This document shows positions 5,545-10,756 of a DNA stretch of 10,756 bases, one piece after another. Under the pieces are notes generated by a model, which saw only the letters and a program-made list of their open reading frames with translations, had not been told where the DNA came from and did no database searches. Origin of the DNA: Planctomycetia bacterium. GTDB lineage: Bacteria > Planctomycetota > Planctomycetia > Gemmatales > Gemmataceae. The stretch is taken from assembly GCA_005773755.1 (NCBI GenBank), contig SXHE01000169.1, positions 1-10,756 of the forward strand. Reading direction: 5' to 3'. How positions within the stretch are numbered: the stretch's first letter is position 1; the number at the start of each line of letters is the position of its first letter. The translations under genes and the position numbers were made by a program.

Positions 5545-7041
5545 CTACCGCAACGACGACGCGATCTGCACGAGCTTTTTCTCGAACACCTTTTGCTTGA
5601 CCGCCGGGCAGGAGGCGATCACGACGACCGTCTTGTTGTCGACCCGGATGCCCGACACCACGAGCAACTGGTTGGCGCTTTTCGACTCCTTGACGTTTGT
5701 GAGCAACCGCACAGGCGTGGTCGCGTGCGGTCCCTTCGGCACCTCGTCGCCCTGAAGCGGGTCGTCCGCGGTCAGCTCCTTGATCGTGAACGTGAAGTCG
5801 GCCCCGGCCGACTTGATGCGCGCCGTCTCCATGTCCTCCGCGTACTTGCGCGCCGCCTGGGTCGCATCGCCCGCCGCGTCGATCAGGTACACGGTCAGTT
5901 CCGCCTCGTCCGGCCGGGCGCGGTTGTCCCACTCCGGCGTCACCGAGATGTATAACCGCCGGTCGAGGTCCGGCTCGAGCGCCTTCAGCGCCATGATGTC
6001 GCGATCCGGCAGCTCCTTCCACCCGTCCTTCGGGTCCGGGTCCGAGTCGGTGATCGTGTACACGACCTTGTCGCCCTTGTACTCGGCCACGTTCGGCTGC
6101 TTCGGCACCCACTTGGCCCGCTGGTCGAGGGTCTTGAACTTGGCGCGGAATGCGGCGAAGTCCGGTTTCAGCTCGTCGAAGTCGCTCTCCTTACACCAGC
6201 TCAGCCAGTAGTACGCGATGCCCTGCCGCTCGACGGCGTACGCCTCGCCCATCCACACCAGCCCGTCGGACGAGGGAGCACGGAACTTGAACCCGTTCGT
6301 GAACGGCTCGGTCGCGGCGATCGGCGCGCCGAGCCAGTCGGCGGCGACCGGTGGTTCCTCACGGAACTGGTCCATCACGAACAGCTTGGGGAACGGCCGG
6401 TGCATGTGGTTGCGCATCACGCGCGGGCGCGGGATGCGGTCGTTCTTCGGATCGAACGCGCCGAACGCCGCATACGCCTCCGGGGTGTCGCGCTTGAACC
6501 CGGCGGCGAAGGGCGATTCCAGCCGCACGCGCAGGTTGTCGTCGGCGAGCCAGCCCGCCGGCAGCCCGTCCATACCGATGTTGATGTCCTTGTACCGCGT
6601 CACCGAATCGGTGGGCACGGCCTCGACAGCGTTCCGGTTCCGGATCTTGAAGAAGAGCGCCAGCCCGGCCCCGGCCAGGAGCACGGCCACGATCCCGGCG
6701 AGGATGAACGGTTGCGCCTTGTTCGACCCGCGGGCGGGCAGCCGCTCGTCGCGGTCGTACTCTTCGTCGGAAGTGCGACCCACTTCCTCGAAATCGGAAT
6801 CGGTCGGTGGGGGCGGCGGCGCGTGCCGCGGTCGCTTGCCGGTCGGCATTGTCGGGAAGCTCGGCGCGCTCATTCCCGCCGTCGGGCCAGAGGTCGGCGC
6901 ATTTGAGGGGCCGCCTTGAGGCGGTCCGAGGGTGAACTGCATCGCGCACCGCGGGCAGCTCAGCACGACCCCGGCCGGCACCTGCGCCGGGTCGAACACA
7001 TACGGGCAGCTCGGGTTCGGGCACTTCAGCATGTTGCTCAT
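5545..7041 (-). CDS. Zinc-ribbon, single-pass membrane protein of unknown function
   Basis: The product has 498 residues. The N-terminus holds a zinc-ribbon-like pattern: C7-x4-C12 and C29-x2-C32. A Pro/Gly-rich then acidic linker (about 38-105) leads to one hydrophobic helix (about 110-132), followed by basic residues KIRNRN and a region of about 360 residues rich in aromatic and charged residues. I do not recognise that large domain. The positive-inside rule is ambiguous: basic residues flank both ends. The usual planctomycete arrangement of this kind has the ribbon in the cytoplasm and the large domain outside, which is inference. The start ATG 7041 has GGAG five bases upstream; the next in-frame ATG at 7032 has none. 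It follows rnd by 28 bp on the same strand, suggesting co-transcription. Its 3' end converges on the PEGA gene. Reality of the gene is well supported; the role is unknown. Confidence 0.85.
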   Translation of the reverse strand: MSNMLKCPNPSCPYVFDPAQVPAGVVLSCPRCAMQFTLGPPQGGPSNAPTSGPTAGMSAPSFPTMPTGKRPRHAPPPPPTDSDFEEVGRTSDEEYDRDERLPARGSNKAQPFILAGIVAVLLAGAGLALFFKIRNRNAVEAVPTDSVTRYKDINIGMDGLPAGWLADDNLRVRLESPFAAGFKRDTPEAYAAFGAFDPKNDRIPRPRVMRNHMHRPFPKLFVMDQFREEPPVAADWLGAPIAATEPFTNGFKFRAPSSDGLVWMGEAYAVERQGIAYYWLSWCKESDFDELKPDFAAFRAKFKTLDQRAKWVPKQPNVAEYKGDKVVYTITDSDPDPKDGWKELPDRDIMALKALEPDLDRRLYISVTPEWDNRARPDEAELTVYLIDAAGDATQAARKYAEDMETARIKSAGADFTFTIKELTADDPLQGDEVPKGPHATTPVRLLTNVKESKSANQLLVVSGIRVDNKTVVVIASCPAVKQKVFEKKLVQIASSLR

Positions 7042-7069
7042 CGCGGCTCCGTTCGCGGCCCTACAACTC

Positions 7070-8413
7070 TCACCCTTCCAGTGTACCGTCTCGCGGGGGC
7101 AAAGGGTGCACGTACTCGCTCGTTGGCTCCGGTTCCGCGGGCGGCGGCTCCTCGATCTCGGTCGGCTCCGCGACGTGGCTCGAATCGTCGGCGTCCGGTA
7201 GGTCTTCCTCCTCCGGTTCCAGTTCGACGAGTTCGAGCGGGTCGAGCGCTTTCACGTCGGCCACGCGAATCGCGCTGTCACCCGAAAGCAGCGCGAGCAG
7301 CTCCGGCAGTACGTGTCTGGCGCGCCACCCGCGACAGACGGGCACGTCCGGTAGCGGTTCGCCGTACACTCGACTCCGCACCACGGCCTTCAGGTCCGAA
7401 CCGGACGAGACCAGGTTCGCCGCGAGCTTGTTGCGCGCGGCGAAGTCGTTCAACACGACACCGAGCAGGCTGCCCAGAATCGCGACGTTGGGCGGGTCGT
7501 TGTCGCGGGTCTCCGGTTCCGGGCACTGCGATTGTGGCACCACTTTGCCGCGGCGGATCGCTTCGATGATCGCCTCTTCCTGACCCCGCGGCAGCCCGCG
7601 GACCGCGTGCAGCTCTTCTGCCTTTGTGGGCGCGCGCTTGGCGATCTCGATGAGCAGGTCGTCGCGCATCAGGAACCGCACCGGCCGGTTCAGCCGCTCC
7701 GCGAACTTGTCGCGCCAGCCGTACAGCTCGCGCGCGACGGCCAGCCCGCGCCGGTCCAGCGCCCCGATCCCCTTGATCTTGCGCCACCGCTCGACGGTCG
7801 CGTCATCGGCGACCGCCTTGCGCACGGCCGCGGCGAACTCCTCTTCGGCCCATTCGAGCCGCTTGTGCCGCTTGAGCCGGTCCGTGATCTTGCGGTGCGC
7901 GGGCAGCAGGTAGCGCACGTCGTCGTAGGCGTACCGCACCTGGGCCGGCGTCAGCGGGCGCTTGCGCCAGTCGGTCAACGTCTCGCCCTTCTGCATCCGC
8001 TGGTGCAGCAGGTCGTGGACGAGTCCGCCGTAGCCGATGGGGAACGTCATGCCGATCAGCCCGGCGGCGATCTGCACATCGAACACGTGCGCCGGCGGGC
8101 GGCCCGACTGGAAGTAGCACATGCGGATGTCTTCGCGGCCGGCGTGCACGATCGTCGTGCGGTTCGGGTCGAGGAGCAGTTCCCAGAACCCGTCGAGCGG
8201 GCCGCACTCGAACGGGTCGATCACGATCAGCTCTTCGGCGGTCGAGACCTGGACGAGGCACAGCTCCGGTCGGTAGGCGTCTTCGCCGACGAACTCGGGA
8301 TCGACCCCAATGCGGGGGGCCTGCGCGAGGTGGGTGAGGCAGGCGGCGAGTTGGGCCGGGTGCGTGACGAGTTGTTCGGGCAGAGCGGGCCGCTTGGTCG
8401 GTCGACGGGGCAT
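7070..8413 (-). CDS. rnd: Ribonuclease D-like 3'-5' exoribonuclease with HRDC domain
   Basis: The product has 447 residues. The DEDDy exonuclease domain shows motif I as D38-P-E40 within IGVDPEFVGE, motif II D95 in HAGREDI, and motif III Y161-x3-D165 in YAYDDVRYL, preceded by LTDWRKRPLT. The 38-to-95 spacing equals that of the E. coli enzyme (D28 to D85). An HRDC domain follows (about 203-288, with GWRDKFAERLNRPVRF), then a further globular region (about 308-378) and an acidic, Pro-rich tail of about 60 residues. The total is longer than the roughly 375 residues of E. coli RNase D. The family trims 3' ends of tRNA and other stable RNA precursors in the cytoplasm. The start is uncertain: ATG 8413 fits the family best but lacks a clear Shine-Dalgarno; ATG 8461 would add 16 residues, and GTG 8524 would overlap the upstream gene. 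It lies 73 bp behind the helicase-nuclease gene. Confidence 0.92.
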   Translation of the reverse strand: MPRRPTKRPALPEQLVTHPAQLAACLTHLAQAPRIGVDPEFVGEDAYRPELCLVQVSTAEELIVIDPFECGPLDGFWELLLDPNRTTIVHAGREDIRMCYFQSGRPPAHVFDVQIAAGLIGMTFPIGYGGLVHDLLHQRMQKGETLTDWRKRPLTPAQVRYAYDDVRYLLPAHRKITDRLKRHKRLEWAEEEFAAAVRKAVADDATVERWRKIKGIGALDRRGLAVARELYGWRDKFAERLNRPVRFLMRDDLLIEIAKRAPTKAEELHAVRGLPRGQEEAIIEAIRRGKVVPQSQCPEPETRDNDPPNVAILGSLLGVVLNDFAARNKLAANLVSSGSDLKAVVRSRVYGEPLPDVPVCRGWRARHVLPELLALLSGDSAIRVADVKALDPLELVELEPEEEDLPDADDSSHVAEPTEIEEPPPAEPEPTSEYVHPLPPRDGTLEG

Positions 8414-8486
8414 GAAGGGGAACCGTGGGGGTGCGCGCGGGTACGAGTACTGGTTCAGCATAGCCCGCGCACGCGATCCGCCCACG

Positions 8487-10756
8487 TCACGGCCGCGCGC
8501 CGAGGCGAACCGTGTTCCCGTCACCCAGCGCGAGGCGCTGTTGCCCGACGAGCGCGTTGAGCGCGGTCGTGATGCGGTCGCGGATGTTCGGCCCGACGCG
8601 CTTGAACCCGAGCTTCTTCGAGACCGCCGAAACGAGATCGTCGGCCGGCATCGACCCGAACTCGGTCAGCGCCCCGACAAGTGCCTCGTTAATGGCGGCC
8701 TCCGGCACCTTGTCAATCGAATCGTACTCCACCACCTTCGCCTTCGGCTCTTTGACGGGCGCGAGTTCCACAGCCGCTTGCGGCTTCGCGGTCGCGGGCA
8801 GCGGCTTCTTCGCAGCCTCAAGCGCGTCGAGCACCTTCGCCACCTGCGCCGCGCGGTTCCGCACCCAGTCGGTCGACCAGACGCGCACCAATCGCCAGCC
8901 GAGCGATTCGAGTACCGACTGGCGGAGTCGGTCGCGGTCGCGCGCGGTGGCGGCGCTGTGGTAGCTCGCGCCGTCGCACTCGACGCCGAGCAGGTAGCGC
9001 CCGCTCTGGCCGTCCGTGATGGCGAGATCAATTCGGTAGCCGCCGCACCCGACCTGCCGGTGAACGGTCAGCCCGCGCCGCGCCAGTTCGTCGCCCACCT
9101 CCTGTTCAAACGGGCTATCGGCCCCGCGCTCGTTCGCTTCGGTCACGGCCGCGGCCAGCGCGCTGGGGCCGCGTTCGGCGTAGTCGAGGAACGCCTTGAG
9201 CAGCTTCGCTCCTTCGGCGCTCGTGCGCGACAGGTCGATGTCGCCCGCGGTCATGCTCGAAACGACGGTCATGGCGAATCGGGCGCGCGTGACCGCGACG
9301 TTCAACCGCCGCTCGCCCCCGATGCGGTTCAACGGGCCGAACCGCATCATCACCTTGCCGGCGGCGTCGGGGCCGTAGCCGACGCTCAGCATGATGTGGT
9401 CGCGCTCGTCGCCCTGCACGTTTTCGAGGTTCTTCACAAAGAACGGGTCGGCGCGCTCCGCGGAGAAGAAGTCTTCGCACTCCTTACTCTGCCGGCGCAG
9501 CACTTCGAGTTCGTCCAGGATGCGGTCCTGCTGGCGCTGGCTGAACGCGATCACGCCGAGGCTCTTGTCGGGGGCGGTGCGTGCGTGTTCCATCACCAGC
9601 GCCGCCACCTTCCGCGCCTCCACCGCGTTCACCCCGTCCTTGAATGACGCGCCTTCGACGCGCACCAGTTGCACCGCCCGGTCTGCGGCGTCGTCCGCGC
9701 TGGGGAACGTGACGAGCGCGCCGTCGTAGAAGTGTCGGTTGCTGAACGCGATCAGCCCCTCGCGCCTGCTCCGGTAGTGCCACCGGAGCCGCTTGCGGCA
9801 CAGACCCAGCGACAGGCACACGTTCAGTAGGCTCTCGAACCCGGCGGTGCCGCTGTCGTCCGGCGCGTCCTCGTCGGCCTCGTCGCCGGTGCGGGTGAAG
9901 AAGTCCGTGGGCGGGAGCTGCTTCGGGTCGCCGCCGACCACGAGCTGCTTCGCGCGGTAGATCGCGCACACCGCGTCGTGCGGGCGCACCTGCGAGGCCT
10001 CGTCGAAGATCACCAGATCGAACGCGAACTCCGCGCTGTCGAGGAACGTGCTGACCGCGAGCGGGCTCATCATCAGGCACGGCTTGAGCTGCGGGAGCAG
10101 CGTCGGAATCTGTCCGAACAAATGGCGCAGCGGCAGGTGCCGGCGCTTCTTGTTGACCTCGCGCAGCAGCACACCGAGTTCGGAAGCGTCCGGCGCGCCG
10201 TCGCGCGTCCGCGGGCGGTCGGGCTTGTTCAGCAGACCGGCGCGCACGCGGTGGGCGGCGCTGCGCACCGCGGCGCGGTCGAGGTCCGCGAACCGCGCCA
10301 CGAGCCGCTCGTGGCCCTCGGTCGTGAACGTGCCGAGAACGGGCACCTGTGCGTGCAGCGCGTCGATCCAGAGGCGCAAGAACCGCGCGCGGTATGCGTC
10401 GGCCGCGGCCTCCGGGGGGAACTCGCCGGCGCGCACTTCGTCGAGCACACCGCGGACGCCGGCCGCGGTCGCGGCGCGCTCGGTGTGAACGAACCGGACC
10501 CACTCGAACACGCGGTCGACGTCCGCGGCGCGGTCGGCGCTCCATAGCGCGAGGTCCGCGAGCGGCAGCGTGTTCAGCACCACCCCGACCGAAACGTCGG
10601 CGTCCGGTACGAACAGCACCGTCGTAACGTGGTCCCACGCGGTCGCGAACGCTCCGCCGCGCGCGGCCTCCGATTGCTTGATCGCCGGGCCGACGCGGTC
10701 GCGCGCGGCCTTGTCCGAAAGGGCCGCGCCGAGGGGCGGCGTGATCGAGCGCGTCC
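8487..10756 (-). CDS. Large helicase-nuclease, SF1 helicase + Vsr-like nuclease + DUF3320 (5' end cut by window edge)
   Basis: The frame is open from the stop at 8487 to the right edge, about 755 codons; codons upstream of GTG 10619 continue without a stop, so that GTG is internal. Numbering from the first full codon at the edge: Walker B DEASQ (251-255), motif III GDPKQLPP (275-282), HYRSR (326-330), NLENVQGDERD (442-452) and RLNVAVTRAR (483-492) form the second part of a DNA2/UPF1-like superfamily 1 helicase. A PD-(D/E)XK nuclease of the MTES_1575/Vsr-like type follows: SPFEQEV (547-553), RIDLAI with D576, VECDGASYH (591-599) and VWSTDW (625-630). A DUF3320 domain (about 675-750) ends the protein. 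Walker A, and any DUF4011 domain, would lie off the window. Proteins of this plan are large (well over 1,000 residues) and include, as I recall, the anti-phage candidate Hhe. All visible catalytic residues are intact. rnd lies 73 bp downstream. Confidence 0.93.
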   Translation of the reverse strand, partial: TRSITPPLGAALSDKAARDRVGPAIKQSEAARGGAFATAWDHVTTVLFVPDADVSVGVVLNTLPLADLALWSADRAADVDRVFEWVRFVHTERAATAAGVRGVLDEVRAGEFPPEAAADAYRARFLRLWIDALHAQVPVLGTFTTEGHERLVARFADLDRAAVRSAAHRVRAGLLNKPDRPRTRDGAPDASELGVLLREVNKKRRHLPLRHLFGQIPTLLPQLKPCLMMSPLAVSTFLDSAEFAFDLVIFDEASQVRPHDAVCAIYRAKQLVVGGDPKQLPPTDFFTRTGDEADEDAPDDSGTAGFESLLNVCLSLGLCRKRLRWHYRSRREGLIAFSNRHFYDGALVTFPSADDAADRAVQLVRVEGASFKDGVNAVEARKVAALVMEHARTAPDKSLGVIAFSQRQQDRILDELEVLRRQSKECEDFFSAERADPFFVKNLENVQGDERDHIMLSVGYGPDAAGKVMMRFGPLNRIGGERRLNVAVTRARFAMTVVSSMTAGDIDLSRTSAEGAKLLKAFLDYAERGPSALAAAVTEANERGADSPFEQEVGDELARRGLTVHRQVGCGGYRIDLAITDGQSGRYLLGVECDGASYHSAATARDRDRLRQSVLESLGWRLVRVWSTDWVRNRAAQVAKVLDALEAAKKPLPATAKPQAAVELAPVKEPKAKVVEYDSIDKVPEAAINEALVGALTEFGSMPADDLVSAVSKKLGFKRVGPNIRDRITTALNALVGQQRLALGDGNTVRLGARP

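Noticed and set aside
7532..8560. Plus-strand open frame of about 342 codons opposite rnd
   Set aside because: Antisense to the exonuclease and HRDC domains; no motif and no ribosome site seen.
8310..9647. Plus-strand open frame of about 445 codons opposite rnd and the helicase-nuclease gene
   Set aside because: Antisense to well-identified catalytic domains on the minus strand; composition is that of a high-GC shadow frame.
10617..10619. GTG as the start of the helicase-nuclease gene
   Set aside because: The frame continues open for 45 more codons to the edge, and the helicase Walker A motif must lie upstream, so this is an internal valine codon.
9484..10638. Minus-strand open frame of about 384 codons, same strand as the helicase but in another frame
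   Set aside because: The overlapping frame carries all helicase motifs; this one is almost only Arg, Ala, Gly and Pro.

Overview
The window looks like chromosomal DNA from a planctomycete, most likely a Gemmata-type member of the Gemmataceae. This is inferred from several traits together: high GC throughout; a zinc-ribbon protein with one membrane anchor; a four-helix membrane protein with an Asp/Arg-Pro/Lys repeat tail; a PEGA lipoprotein; a Tat-exported flavoprotein; and an RNase D with an extra C-terminal domain. No 16S or other direct taxonomic marker is present. I saw no tRNA, rRNA, CRISPR array, transposase or phage gene.

Layout, left to right. A membrane protein on the minus strand (1-912) is cut by the left edge. 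It is divergent from an FAD-dependent oxidoreductase (plus, 1086-2795), which converges on a small secreted protein of unknown function (minus, 2840-3346). That gene lies behind a membrane-anchored PP2C-type phosphatase (minus, 3438-4769), with a perfect 12-bp hairpin between the two. The phosphatase is divergent from a PEGA-domain lipoprotein (plus, 4966-5541). The lipoprotein ends only 3 bp from the stop of a zinc-ribbon, single-pass membrane protein (minus, 5545-7041). Upstream of that, on the same strand, are ribonuclease D (7070-8413) and a large helicase-nuclease (8487 to beyond the right edge).

The three rightmost genes (helicase-nuclease, rnd, zinc-ribbon protein) run in one direction with gaps of 73 and 28 bp and could be one transcript. 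The other genes form small single- or two-gene units with divergent or convergent junctions. Five of the eight proteins are predicted to sit in or pass the membrane: the left-edge protein, the flavoprotein, the small secreted protein, the lipoprotein and the zinc-ribbon protein. The phosphatase is also membrane-anchored, with its catalytic domain probably in the cytoplasm.

The most interesting locus is the helicase-nuclease at the right edge. It joins a superfamily 1 helicase, a Vsr-like PD-(D/E)XK nuclease of the MTES_1575 type and a DUF3320 domain. This architecture is known from single-gene anti-phage candidates. Its Walker A motif and N-terminus lie outside the window. Both edge genes are open reading frames that run off the window, and their true extents cannot be seen.
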